NCBI GenBank assembly: GCA_951213105.1
Contig: OX578142.1
Location: forward strand, 6,340,649 to 6,404,648
Length of the DNA: 64,000 nucleotides
Source: Amaurobius ferox
Taxonomy: Eukaryota; Arthropoda; Arachnida; Araneae; Amaurobiidae
Reading direction: 5' to 3'
The notes beneath the pieces are model-generated. The model was not told the origin of the DNA. It worked only from the letters and a program-made list of their open reading frames with translations, and ran no database searches. The first letter of the stretch is position 1. Every line of letters starts with the position of its first letter. Position numbers and translations under genes: made by a program. Positions 37,981-51,831 of the stretch are shown here, piece after piece.

Positions 37981-39476
37981 CTAGCCGCCTTTGGCGACCA
38001 GCCTGTTCGCTACACTTGAAAATTCTGGCAAACTCGCTTGCGCGACCTACCAGAAAGGTGTAAGGTAAGTCTTTGGACTGCCAGGAAGTGCCACCCAATT
38101 TAGACAGGAACCCATTGGGGGAGGCATCTACAGGGACAGTACCCACCTTCCCCTACCACCAACCTCTCGGAAAGACTTACCGACCCACATGTTTAACGTC
38201 ATCGTACTCCGCGTGAACATGGCAGCAATTTTGGGAATCGAACCCGGGACTAACAAGTGCAAATCCCGCGCGCTAACCACTGCGGTACTTCGCCCTCCGC
38301 GACATTCTCCATAACTTTCTTTTTATTCACCCAATTTAGACCGGAACCCAGTGGGAGAGGCATCCACAGGGACCGTACCTTCCTTCCCCTACCACCAACC
38401 TCTCGGAAGGATTTACAGACCCATATGTTTAACGTGATCGTTCTCCGCGTGAACACGGCGGATATTTTGGGAATCGAACACGGGCCTACCGACTGCATTT
38501 CCCGATCGCTAACCACTGGGCTACTTTGCCCTCCTTGACAATCTCCATAACTTTCTTTTTATTCACCCAATTTAGACCGGAACCCAGTGGGGAAGCCAGC
38601 CACAGGGACCGTACCCTCCTTCCCCTACCACCAGCCACTCAGAAGGACTTAAGGACTCACATGTTTAACGTGAAATACATCGCCACAATTGAGTTTTTAC
38701 AATACAACAATATATTACGCCACAATAATACATCGCAATCAATATATAGCCACAATTCAATCCACTATAATTCAATTATTTAAATTTTATAATGACTATA
38801 TGCTAAGCTCTTAATTCTATCATTTAAAATATCACTCTAACCCGATGCAACGGCGTGACGTACACCGCATTTCTGGGCGGAGATGTCGGGGAAGAATCGG
38901 ATCTTCGCCGAGAAGACGAGAATTGGCCGAGAAATATAAAATTAATCGTCTTTAAATTTGCGATCCTGCGGGCAATTTTCATTATTTCTTGACCAGATTG
39001 GACTTGTAAGAATGTCTGATATTTCAGCTTTCTATAAATGTAATTTATTACTCGATATTATGAGTACTTTTTATTATGCGAGAATTTAAATTCCAAAAAT
39101 CGTTTTTTTGAACCAAAAGTTACTTTTCTTTTAAAATCTTTAAAAAACATTACAATTTGTCCCTGAGATTTGAAATTTATGTATTTTTACACGCAATTAT
39201 CTGCTCTTTCCGGTGGTGAGATTTGTTTTTTTCTACGACGTCTGGATCATGGAGAAAAAAGGGCGAAAAAGCAAAATACGGTCGAAATCGCATTAAGCAT
39301 TAAATAACAAAAAAAAATAATTCAAATTTTAAAAATCGGTTTTCGCGTGTCCCCTTCCCACCCACCCCCTGGTCACCGATTACCAAATTTCGTAGATCTC
39401 TGACGAGCGGTCGCTGAACTTATAGTGTATAAGACAGACAGAGAGACAGACAGACATTGCCTTTTTTTATAAGAGC
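37981..39476 (-). mobile_element. Helitron-type element with both ends (copy 3)
   Basis: Counterpart of 3953-5448, with the copy-specific C to T at 38943; tRNA-like units at 38233-38296 and 38469-38532. Confidence 0.7.
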
Positions 39477-39514
39477 TTAGCATATGGTCATTATAAAATT
39501 TAAATAAGCGCATC

Positions 39515-40569
39515 CCCAGCTTTTAGGTTTTGCTGGGGGTGAGGTTCCCTCCTCTCGAGATTCTTTTGGAGATGAACGAGATAAAACAAGCGCCCTCCAA
39601 TTGGTGCACCTCTCTAATGAGATTACTGAATGGCAGACTAAGTATATTGAAAATGAAAGATGTTTCGCTGCTTTCAGGGATACCCTTTCTAGTGTTTTGG
39701 AAAGGGTTACTGTTGCATTGGAATCACCGAAGACTCCTGCTCCTCCACTTGGTTATGTTCCTCCTTCTTATGTTAAGATTGCTGATTCAGTTGCTCGTAG
39801 TCGATCTCCGATCCTCGACGATCAGGCCTGTTTATCGACCGGTGCTGCTGGTAAAATCTAAGGACTCTTGTAATATCCAGGAGGTGAAGAGGAAAATTTA
39901 CTCCTCCATTAATCCCACAGAGGATTCTGTTTTGGTGGAGGATGTGAAAAGAATTGCCAACGGCGCCTTGGCCATTGAGGCCACTAATGGGACTGGACTT
40001 GACGCTATGGCTGCCAAACTGGCTGCTAATCCAGAACTTGCAAATGACTTGACTTTGAGTTCGTCCGGCCTCGAAAGAGGAAACCCCGGATTATTTTATC
40101 TAATGTGCCTGATGATTTGGATCCTGAAGGTTTAGCTGAGACTCTTACTAAACATAATGATTTTCTTACTGCTAGTGATTTTAAAATAGAGTTTTCTATC
40201 AAAGGTAAGAAAGGGCCTCTTTGGGTCCTGTCAATTGTATCTAATCTTTTTTTAACTATTATTGATAATCGATTTTTGTATATAAGGTGGGGAAGAGTAT
40301 ATACTAGGGAATTTTTAAGTATTAGATAGTGCAGGATTTGTGGAGAGATGGGTCATACCTCTACCAAATGCGAAAAAGCAAGTGTTGTCTCCGATGTGGA
40401 GAAAAGCATGAAGTGGAGGAGTGTAAAGGTTCCTCAAAATGTGTAAATTGTTTGTTGAGCAACCAGGAGCGTAGTACTAATTATAAAATCAGCCATGCTA
40501 GTTATGACAAAAAGTGTATGGCTTACAGGCGCCAAATGGAGTTAATTACTAGTTCTATTGATTATGGGG
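39515..40569 (+). pseudogene. Gag-like ORF1 pseudogene (copy 3)
   Basis: All lesions of copies 1 and 2 are shared. Confidence 0.8.
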
Positions 40570-40570
40570 A

Positions 40571-42340
40571 CTAGCTTCCTTCAAATCAACGTAAACCACT
40601 CGCTTCCTACCTATAATTTGGTCTTTGTTCACGCTCTTAAATATAAGTTTGATATTGTTTTTGTTCAGGATCCCCCTTTGGTTAAAGGAAATAATCCTAA
40701 CACCCCCGCCTGGTCTTCCCTTTTTTACTTCTAAGGCTCTTAAAGCCATGGTTATTATTTGCAATCTTGATATACCTTTTTCATTTAATGATTTCGGATG
40801 ATCTTGCTGTATTTGTTTCAGGGGAAACCGCAGGGGCCTGGAGGTGGCGATGTGTTCCACTCTCCAGTCTGTTGGTGCTGTTTTGAGGGATCTTGGCCTT
40901 GAGGTGTCGGCTGCCAAATGTCAGGCCATAGTTTTTGTTAGGACTGGCGTTTTGGTACGACTTCCTTGTTTCAGGATTGGGTAAAATCGTGTGAAGGTTC
41001 TGAAGGAGGCGAGATATTTGGGACAGACCCTTTCTAGTAATAGAAGTTGGTCTGCTCACATTGCCTCGCTTCAGGAAAAGTGCCTAGGGGTGGCTTCTGG
41101 TTTTTCCAGGGTTGCTGGTTCTGGGTGGGATACCAGTAGGGGTCTTCTTAAGATCTGGTATCTCTCCGTGGTGGAGAAGTTTGTGATTTATTGCGCTGGT
41201 GTATGGGCGGGGGACCTGAACCAAGACCAGGTCCGGAAGCTCATGATCCTCCAGAGACCTTTTCTGTTGATGATCGCCGGTGCTTATAGGACTTCTCCCT
41301 ACGGAACGTTATTTGTCCTCCTTGGTATCCCGCCCCTCCATGTGGTTCTCCGGAACCCTCATTTGAAGTTTTTGTTCTGGAGGAAAAGGCGGGAAAGCTT
41401 TTTGGGCTCTTCACTTCCTTCTCCGGCTGAATTTGATTGCCGCCAGTCATTTTCTTTGGTTCCTCCTTGTCACCACATCGTCACTTTTCCTGAGATTCCT
41501 GGTCCCCTCGGTGTACATATTTACACAGATGGGTCCAGGATCGAAGGAAATGTTGGCTTTGAGGTTTGTATTTTTTACAGAGACGTTCTTATTCACGTTA
41601 TTTCCAGGAAACTGTCTTCTTATAACTCTGTTTTTCAGACCGAGATCCTTGCTATTAAATTCGCCTGCAACTGGGTTCTGCAAGATAATAGGAAAGCCTT
41701 GATTTTTTTCTGACAGCTATACTTCTATTACCGCTCTGGCGTCCATTAGTAGCAATTCTGGTGTTTTGCAGGATGTTAAGAATGAAATCTTCTTGGCGAG
41801 AAATTTGGTTGATCTTAGGTGGGTCAGAGCACATGTAGGTATCCCTGGTAATGAGGTGGCAGATGGTTTTGCCAAAGCTACTGCCCTAGAATGTGAGCCG
41901 CTGGTGGTGCCTGCCCCTTACTCGCTGCTGTCCAGCTTTGTTCGGAAGGCGGCGAGTGATGATTGGCGCGTCTATGGTGACTCGCTGTCTGAAGCTCGCG
42001 TGCCCGGTTGTTCCGTCCTTTTCCTAGTGTTAATTTTGAAGTTACGGATAGGGCTTTGTTCCAGTTTTTGTCAGGACATGGCCCTTTCCCTAGCTACTTA
42101 TTTAGGTTTAAGCGGAGGTCTTCTCCCTAATGTGGATGTGGGGAGGAGGGCAACGCTGATCATTTTATGTTTTCTTGTCCTCTTACTAGATGGCATCATT
42201 TAGTTAGGCCTGCTGACGGACTGCGGGCGTTATGGTTGGATAGGGTTTTGGCCCGCCCCCAGTCCATCGTTCGAATTAGGAACTGCCTTCTGGTTGCCAA
42301 GCGTATTTGTAATGAGGACCTGCCGGGTGTCCCGGGCTAG
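40571..42340 (+). pseudogene. EN/RT/RNase H ORF2 pseudogene (copy 3)
   Basis: All lesions shared with copies 1 and 2; the deletion junction is near 40795. Confidence 0.85.
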
Positions 42341-43198
42341 TCTTGTATTTAGACTCTTTTCTTGGTTTTTATAGCTATAAAATTTTGCTGTTGGTTAAAT
42401 TAGAAAGTTAATTTGTTTCAATTGGAATTTTTAACAGTAACCCTGGGTCACCGGGTAGGCACTCTGAGTTGAATAATGTAAATATTAAATCTTAAATTTT
42501 GTAAATGGAATAAAAGTTTCCATTGTTTAATGAATGCAATGTAAATTATTGTGTTTTAATGTGAAATATATACAGTGTTTTAATAATGATTGATATTATA
42601 AAATTTTGTGTATGTATTGTATATAGCACAAAATTTTGGAAATTTATCCCATTGGGATGCTCTTGGCCACTTGTCCTTGTTTTTTAGTTTTAGGGACGGT
42701 TCATTTTTGGAACAAAATGTTTATTGTTTTGTTGTTAGAAACATTTATTATAGTTTATTGTTATGAGATACGGATTTTGTAATAAGTTATAGTTTCTAGG
42801 TTTCTAATTGTTTTGAAAATGACAATTATTGTAATAAATTGTAATTTTATAATAATTGTATTATAAATACTTTGTTTTGAAGGTTATTTTGGCTTTATAA
42901 TTAGTTTTGTTGAAATGATTATATATGTTAATAGATTTTGTTAAATATCATTTATGTTGCTTCTTTGTTAATATTTAAGTATTTTTCCCGTAAAATTGTT
43001 ACGGATGAATGTGGTTGTGTAACCTGCCTGACAGGCAACCCCTTTTTAAAATTTTTACTTTAATAAATTTGTTGGACCCTTGGGGGGGGGATGATGGACT
43101 TTATTTCTCAGCCGTGGAGCAAACTGCTCGATGCCATTCGTGGCGAGCGCCACGGTCTGAGTTCTGCAAGCTCTTAATTTCATCATCCTCATACCATC
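42341..43198 (+). other. Non-LTR 3' region (copy 3)
   Basis: Counterpart of 8313-9170; nothing coding. Confidence 0.5.
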
Positions 43199-44053
43199 GT
43201 TCCATCATTTAAAATTATTATTTATCCATATTATTATTAATATTATTTATCCTTATTATTATTATTTATCATTATTATTTATCTATAAAATTAAAACATC
43301 TATCGAAATATCATTTAAAATATCCATAAAATAAAATATCAATTTAAAAAATCCATATTGTTCCATCACTCATCCATATCGTTCCACCAATACATAAATA
43401 TAATAATTTCAAATACATCACCACAATTCAATCATTTAAATTATTTAAAATATCCATTTAAAATATCTATAAATTAAAATATCCATTTAAAATATCATAT
43501 AAATATAATAATTTTACCCGCTGTATACAACACATATGCTAAGCTCTTAATTCATTTAAAACCGGAAGCAAGGTCCCCATGGAGACGGAGAAAAAATTTC
43601 TACGGATGAAAACGCGGTTTGCCGAGAAATTTGATATACTTAGGTCATTAAAATCGCGATCCTGTGGATATTTATAATTATTTCTTGACCAGATTGGACT
43701 TGAAAGAATGCCATATCTTTGACCGTTCTAAAAATGTAAATTATTAGCCGAAATTATGAGTACGTTTTACTATGCGAGAATTTAAAAACCAAAAATCGTT
43801 TTTTTGAACAGAAAGTGACTTCTGTTTTAAAATCTTTAAAAAATATTAGAAATCAAAATTGAAATTTGAATTTGATATAATTTTACTTGCAATTGTCTGC
43901 TCTTTCCGGTGGTGTGGGTTTTTTTTCTACGACGTCTGGATCGTGGAGAAAAAAGGGCAAGAAGAGCAAAAAACGGTCGAAATCGCATAAAACTTTAAAT
44001 AACTAAAAAAATAATTCAAATTTTAAAAATCGGTTTTCACATGTCCCCTTCAC
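43199..44053 (-). mobile_element. Helitron-type fragment (copy 3)
   Basis: Counterpart of 9171-10025. Confidence 0.55.
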
Positions 44054-44199
44054 ACCCCCTGCGTGACTCCGAAGGATGTATCCTGTCCGTCGTGATCGTA
44101 CTCCGCATGAACACGGCGGCAGTTTTGGCAGTGGTTGGAATCGAACCCGGGCCTACCGAGTGCAACTCCAGCGCGCTAACCAATGGGCTACCGCGCCCC

Positions 44200-44394
44200 A
44201 TACCAGAAAGGTGTGGAAACCCCAGGCCGTCCGACTCGTCCAGAGGACTTGAGTAACTATTTGGACGACCGATACCAGAAAGGTGTTGAAAACCCAGGCC
44301 GTCCGGCTCGTCAATATACCAGAAAGGTGTTGAAGACCCAGACCGACCGGCTCGTCAGCAAGGACATGAGCAATACCAGAAAGGTGTAAGGTAA
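44200..44394 (-). repeat. ATACCAGAAAGGTGT minisatellite (copy 3)
   Basis: Four motif copies as in copy 1; the adjoining tRNA-like unit is at 44137-44198. Confidence 0.7.
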
Positions 44395-45791
44395 CTGTTT
44401 GGACGGGCAGGAAGTGCACCCAATTTTGACCGGAACCCATTAGGGAAGGAATCCACAAGGACCGTACCCTCCTTCACCTACCACCAACCTCTCGAAATGA
44501 CTTACGGACCCACATGTTTAACCTGATCGTACTCCGCGTGAACACGGCGGAAGTTTTGACAGTGGCTGGAATCGAACCAAGGCCTACCGAGTGCAATTCC
44601 CGCGCGCCTACCACTGGGCTACCGCGCCCTCCGCGACAATCTCCATAACTTTCTTTTTATTAACCTAATTTAGACCGGAACCCAGTGAGGGAGGCATCCA
44701 CAAGGGCCGTAACCTCCTTCCCATACCACCACCCTCTCGGAAGGACTTACGGACCCACATGCTTAACGTGATAGTACACTGCCTGTACACGGCGACAGTT
44801 TAGGCAGTGGCGGGTATCGAACACGGCCTTACCGAGTGAATTCCCGCGCGGTAATTTAAATTTTATAATGACCATATGCTATTTAAAATATCCATAAAAT
44901 TAAAATATCCATCGTTCCATCATTTAAAATATCCAAAAAATTAAAGTATCCTTTTAAAATATCCATAAATTCAAATATCCATTTAAAATATCCATAAATT
45001 CAAATATCCATTCAAAATATCCATAAATTAATATACCAATTTAAAATATGCATATAGTTCTATCATTTAAAATATAAATATAATAATTTCCCCCGATGTA
45101 TACAATGCATCACCACAATTCAATCCAGCATAATTCAATCATTTAAATTTTACAATGACCATATGCTAAGCTCTCAATTCTATCATTTGAAAAAGCCGAC
45201 GTCCCCCCCATTTCTGGGCGGGGCAGTCAGGGAGGAAGCGGATATATAATCATGACGTCATTAAAATTGCGATCCTGCAAGCAATTTTCACTATTTCTTG
45301 ACCAGATTGGGCTTGTAAGAGTGCCAAATGTTTGAGCTTTCTAAAAATGTTAATTATTAGTCGAAATTATGAGTACGTTTTACTATGCGAGAATTTAAAA
45401 ATCAAAAATCGTTTTTATTGAACAGAAAGTGACTTTTGTTTTAAAATCTTTAAAAAATATTAGAAATCAAAATAGAAATGTGAAATTGATATATATTTAC
45501 TCGCAATTGTCTGTTCTTTCCGGTGGAGTGATTTGTTGTTTCCTACGATGTCTAGATCGTGGAGAAAAAAGGGCAAAAAGGCAAAAAACGGTCGAAATCG
45601 GATAAAACATTAAATAACTAAAAAAATAGTTCAAATTTTAAAAATCTTAAAAATCGGTTTTCACGTGTCCCCTTTCTACTCCCCCACCCGGGTCTCCGAT
45701 TGCCAAATTTCGTAGCTCTCCGACGCGCTGTCGCTGAACGTATATTGTATAAGACACACAGACAGACATACGTTGCCTTTTATTATATAGA
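44395..45791 (-). mobile_element. Helitron-type element with 5' end (copy 3)
   Basis: Counterpart of 10367-11763; it has the copy 1 base (CCCATTAGGGAAGG), not the copy 2 variant. Confidence 0.6.
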
Positions 45792-46741
45792 AGATAGCAT
45801 TTGGTTATTATAACATTTAAATTAGCGCGTGGGAATTGCACTCGGTACGCCCGGGTTCGATTCCCGCCGCTGCCTAAACTGCCGCCGTGTTCACGCGGAG
45901 TAAGATCACAATAACATGTGGGACCGTAAGTCCTTTCGAAATGTTGGTGGTAGGGGAAGGAGGGTACGGTCCCTGTGAATGCCTCCCCCACTGGGTTCCG
46001 GTCTAAATTGGGAGAATAAAAAGAAAGTTATGGAGATTTTCGCGGAGGGCGCGGTAGCCCAGTGGTAGGCGCGCGGGAATTGCACTCGGTAGGCGTTGGT
46101 TCGATGCCAGCCACTGTCAAAACTTCCGCCGTGTTCACGCGGTGTCGAACCACATTAAACATGTGGGTCCGTAAGTCCTTCCGAGAGGTTTGTGGAAGTG
46201 GAAGGAGGGTACGGTCCCTGCGGATGCCTCCCCCACTGGGTTCCGATTTAACTGGGGTGAATAAGGAGATAGTTATGGATATTTTCGCGGAGGGCGCGGT
46301 AGCCCAGTGGTTAGTGCGCGGGAATTGCACTAGGCAGGAAATGGTTCAATTCCCGCCACTGTCAAAACTTCCGCAGTGTTCACGCGGAGTACGATCAGGT
46401 TAGACATGTTGGTCCGTAAGTCCTTCCGAGAGGTTGGTGGTAGGTGAAGGTGGGTACGGTCCCTGTGGATGCCTCCCCCACTGGATTCCGGTCTAAATTG
46501 GGTGGCACTTCCTGGGCGTCCAAACAGTTATCTTACACCTTTCTGGCAGGTCGCGCCAGCGAGTTCGCCACGATCAGCGAGTCCCTTGTCCGAAGGGCGT
46601 GGGTTGCCCGTTGGCTCTCCTTCTTGTTGGGGATTGTCTTTTCTCGGTCGTGCAAACCAACCCTTTAAGCTCTTTGATGGCAAGGGGCAGGGGCAGGGTT
46701 GTGGAAGTGTAGCGAACAGGCTGGCAGCCAAAGGCGGCTAG
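45792..46741 (+). mobile_element. Helitron-type 3' part with three tRNA-like units (copy 3)
   Basis: Counterpart of 11764-12713; CTAG at 46738-46741. Confidence 0.65.
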
Positions 46742-49700
46742 TTTAAAATAAAAGGATTGTGGAAAGAAAATTGTGAATATTGGAAAAATCACGAATTTAA
46801 AAATTTCATTGCGGAAAGAAATTTATATTAAAAGTCTATGTCAGGATGATGAAGAATTCAAATGAAGAAAAACATAAAACTTTGTATTTTGAAGGTGGAA
46901 TTTTCACATAGTTTTGGCAGTACTGTGCACCGAGAGGATGAGAGGAACAAACTTTTAACAAATAATGTTTTTTTTCTATCTGCGTATAACAAAGGATAAA
47001 ACCTATTTCACAAAAAAGTTTTGAAATAAAAATCAAGAATTTTAAATAGAAGATATAATTAAAAGTATTGTGAGAAGATTAATGTGAATTTTGGAAAAAT
47101 CAGGAAGTTAAAAATTCCTTTGTGGAAAGTACTTTATCTCAAAAGTCTATGTCAGGATAATGAACAATTGAAATACAAAAACAAAAAATTTCGTGTTTTA
47201 AACAAGGTGGAGAATTTACCAGGTTTTTGGCGGCACTTAGCACCGGGTGGATGGGGGTACAAACCTAAAAAAAAATAAATATCGTTTCTATATGTGCATA
47301 ACGAAGGAAAAACTATTTCACGAAAACCAGTTTTGAATTAAAAATCAGCAATTTTAAAAAGAAGATTTAAAATAAAAGGATGGTGAAAAGAAGATTGTGA
47401 ATATTGGAAAAATATCGAAATTTAAAAATTCATTTATGGAAAGAAATTTATGATAAAGTCTATGTTAAAATGATGCACAATTCAAATAAAAAGACAAATA
47501 ACTTTGTGTTTTGAAGAAGGTGGAATATTTACGTGGTTTGTGGCGGTGCTTTATACCATGTAGACGGGGGCACAAACCTAAAAAAATAATTTTTTTTCTA
47601 TATGTGCATAACAAAGGAAAAACTATTTCACGAAAAACAGTTTTGAATTACAAATCAACAATTTTGAAAAGAAGATTTAAAATAAAAGGATGGTGAAAAG
47701 AAGATTGTGAATATTGGAAAAATCACGAATTTAAAAATTCCTTTGTGGAAAGAAATTTTTATCAAAAGTCTGTGTCAGGAAGATGAATACTTCAGATAAA
47801 AAAACATCAAAATTCGTGTTTTGAAGAAGGTGGAAAATGTACGTGGTTTGTGGCGGTGCTTTGTCCCGGGTGGATAGGGGGAAAAACCTAAAAAATATAA
47901 TTATTTATATCAAAAGTCTGTGTCAGGAAGATGAACAAATCAAATGGAAAAAAACAAAAATTTCGTGTTTTAAAGAACGTGGAAGATTTACGTGGTTTAT
48001 TTCGGTTTATTTGCACCGGGTGGATAGGGGAACAAACGTAAAAAAAAAGGTTTTACTATCTGTGTTTAACAACGGAAAAAGTATTTCACGAAAAACAGTT
48101 TTGAATTAAAAATCAACAATTTTAGAAAGTTGATTTAAAATAAGAGGATTGTGAAAAGAAGATTTTGAATATTGGAAAAATCACGAATTTAAAAATTCCT
48201 TTGTAGAACCAACTTTATGTCAAATGTCTATGTCAGAATGATGAACAATTCAAATGAAAAAAGAATAAACTATGGGTTTCGAAGAAGGTGGAAAATGTAC
48301 TTGGTTTCTGCCAGTGATTTGCACCGGGTGGATGGGAGCACAAACCTAAAAAATATAAATATATTTTCTATCTGTGTATAACAAAGGAAAAACCTATTTC
48401 ATAAAAAAACAGTTTTGAATTATGAATGCAGAATTTCAATTAAAATATTCAAAATAAATTGATTGTGAAAAGCAGGTTTTAAATATTGTAGAAAGAACTT
48501 TATGTCAAAAGTCTATTTAAGTATGATAAACAATTCAAATGAAAAAAACAAAGAAATTTCTGTTTTGAAGAACGTGGAAAATTTACGTGGTTTGTGCGAT
48601 GCTTTGCACCGGGAGGATGGAGGCACAAACCTAAAAAAATAAATACTATTTCTATCTGTGTGTAACAAAGGAAAAATAACTATTTCAAGAAAAACGGTTT
48701 TCAATTAAAAACCAAGAATTTTAAAAGGTAGATTTAAAATAAAAGGATTGTGAACAGAAGATTTTGAATATTGGAAAAATAATGAATTTAAAAATTCCTT
48801 TGTACAAAGAACTTAATGTCAAATGTTTATGTCAGGCTGATGAACAATTCAAATGAAGAAAGAATAAGCTATGGGTTTTGAAGAAGGCGGAGAATTTACG
48901 TGGTTTCTGGCGGTGATTTGCAGGGGGTGGATAGGAGCACAAACCTAAAAAAAAATTTTTTTCTATCTGTGCATAACAAGGTATAACAAGAGGAAAAACA
49001 ATTTCACAAAAAAGAGCTTTGAGTTAAAAATAAAAATATTTAAAAAGAAGAGTGGAAATTAAAGGATTGTGAAAAGAAGATTGTGAATATTGGAAAAATC
49101 ACAAATTTTAAAATTTTTATGTGGGAAGACATTTTTGTCAAAAGTATATGTCAGTATGATGAACAATTCAAATGAAAAAACAAAGAACTTCCTGTTTTGA
49201 ATTGGTGGAAAATTTACGTGGTTTGTGTGGGTGATTTGCACCGGGTGGATGGAGGCACATACCTAAAAAAATAAATATTTTTTTTATCTGTGTGTCACAA
49301 AGGAACAAAAACTGTTTCAGGAAAATCGGTTTTGAATTAAAAATCATGAATTTTTAATTCAAACCATTATTTAAAGTAATAGGATTGTGAAAATAAGATT
49401 GAGAATATTTGAAAAATCACGCTTTTAAAAATTCCTATGTGGAAAGAAGTATATATCAAAGTCTCTGATTCAAATAGAAAAAAGACAAAAAATTTCGTGT
49501 TTTAAAGAAGATGGAAAACTTATGTGGTTTGTGGCGGGGCATTGCACCGGGTGGATGGAGGCACAAACCTAAAAAAAAGTATTTTTTTCTATATGTGTAT
49601 AACAAAGAAAAAACTGTTTCACGAAAATCAGGTTTGAAAAAAAAATTATAAATTTTAAATAGAAGATAAAAAATTATGAATTTTAAATAGAAGATTTAAA

Positions 49701-51831
49701 ATAAAAGGATGGTGTAAAGAAGATTATGAATATTGGAAAAATAACGAATTTAAAATTTCCTTTGTGGAAAAAATTTATGTCAAAATCTATGCCAGGATGA
49801 TGAACAATTCAAATGAAAAAACAAGAAACTGTTTTGAAGAAGGTGGTATTTTTACGTAATTTGTGGCAGTGCATTGCACCGGGAGGACGAGGGCGCAAAC
49901 CAATAAAAAATAAATATTTATTATCTGTGAAACAAGGAATAAACATATCAAAGGAATAAACATATTTCACAGAAAACAGTTTTGAATTAAATATCAAAAA
50001 TTTTAAACAGAAGATTTAAAAAGATTGTGAAAAGATGATTGTAAATATTGGAAAAATCACGAATATAAAATTTCCTTTGTGGAAAGAACTTTGTGTGAAA
50101 TGTCTATACCATTATAATGAACAATTCAAATGAAAAACCATAAACTATGTGTTTTGCAGAAATTGGAATCTTTACGTTGTTTGTGGCAATGCTTTGCAGT
50201 GAGAGGATGGGGGCACAAACCAAAAAAAAGAAATATTTTTGTTGGTTTGTGCCCCATTAAAAGATTTAAAGTAAAATGATTGTGAAAAGACGATTGTAAG
50301 TTTTGGAAACATCACGAATTCAAAAATTCCATTGTGGAAAGTAATTTATGTCAAATTCTATGTCAGGATGATGAACAATTCTAATGAAAAGAAAAAAACT
50401 TTGCGTTTGAAGAATGAGGAAAACTAACGTGGTTTTGGCGGTGAATTGCACCGGTTAAATGGGGGCACAAACATAAAAAAATAAATATTTTTCTAATGTG
50501 TATAACAAAAGAAAAACTATTTTACCAAAAACAGATTTGAATTAAAAATCAGCAATTTTATATTGAAGAATTAAAATAAAAGGACTGTAAAAAAATATTG
50601 CTGATATTGGAAAAATCACGAATATAAAAATTCCTTTGTGTAAATTAATTTATGTCAAATTCTATGTCAGGATGATGAACAATTCTAATGGAAAAAAACA
50701 AAAACTTTGTGTTTGAAGGATGTGGAAAACTTACGTGGTTTGTGGCGGTGCATTGCACCGGTTAGATGGGGGCACAAACATAAAAATTAAATATTTTTCT
50801 ATATGTGTATAACAAAAGAAAAACTATTTTAACAAAAACAGATTTGAATTAAAAATCAGCAATTTTATATAGAAGAAATAAAATAAAAGGGTTGTGAAAA
50901 AAATATTGTTAATATTGGAAAGATCACGAATTTAAAAATTCCTTTGTGGAAAGACATTTATGTCAAAAGTTTGTGTCAGTGTGAAGAACAATTCAAATAA
51001 AAAAGAATCGTGTTTTAAACAAGGTGGAAAACTCGCGTGGTTTGTGGCGGGGCTTTGTCCCGGGTGGATAGGCCGTAAACCTGAAAAAAATAAATATTTT
51101 TTTCTATCTGTGTATAGCAAAGGAAACAAACTTATTTCACGAAAAACAGTTTTGTGTTAAATAGCAAGAATTCTAAAAAGAAGATTTAAAATAATGGGAC
51201 TGTGAAAAGAAGTTTGTGAATGTTGGAAAAATCACAAATTTTAAAATTCCTTTGTAGAAAGCACTTTACGTCAAATGTCTATGACAGGATGATGATCAAT
51301 TTAAATGAAAAAATTATGACTATGTGTTTTGCAGAAGGTGGAAAATTTAACTGGGTTGTGGCGGAAATTTGCGCCGGGTGGATAGGGTCACAAACGTAAA
51401 AAAAACAAATATTTTTTTCTATCTGTGTATAACAAAGGAAAAAAAAACCTATCTCACAAAAACAGTTTTGAATTAAATAACAAGAATATTAAAAAGAAGT
51501 TTTAAAATAAAGGGATTGTGAAAAGAAGAATGTGAATATTAGAAAAATCACCAATTTTAAAATTCCTTCGTGGAAAGAAATTTATGTCAAAAGTCTATGT
51601 CAGGATGATAAACAATTCAAATGAAGAAAGAATACACTATGGGTTTTGAAGAAGGTGGAGAATTTACGTAGTTTCTGGCGGTACTTAGCAGCGGGTGGAT
51701 GGGGGCACAACCTAAAAAAAATAAAAAAATTTCTATCTGTGTATAACAAAAGAAAAAACAATTTCACGAAAAAGAGTTCTGTGTTAAAAATCAAAAAATT
51801 TAAAAAGAAGATTTAAAATTAAAGAATTATG
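46742..51831 (+). repeat. ~310-bp satellite array, right end
   Basis: Matches the other arrays up to 50640, then continues with units not present elsewhere in the window: cores at about 50755 (CACCGGTTAGATGGGGGCAC), 51058, 51375 and 51692, spaced 303-317 bp. The first extra unit most resembles the unit just before the break (both have CACCGGTTAAATGG or CACCGGTTAGATGG and CAGATTTGAATTAAAAATC). The array ends at about 51831, where the Polinton-like end begins. Confidence 0.9.

Larger units (their letters stand above)
34029..50640. repeat. 17,014-bp tandem unit, copy 3 (402 bp short)
   Basis: Matches copies 1 and 2 up to base 50640. The other copies then continue with a GGAAGAACTG stretch, while this one passes into a sister satellite unit. 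Substitutions noticed are at 35213, 38943 and 48924. The break is in the same phase of the satellite repeat, which fits unequal exchange between satellite units. Confidence 0.96.
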
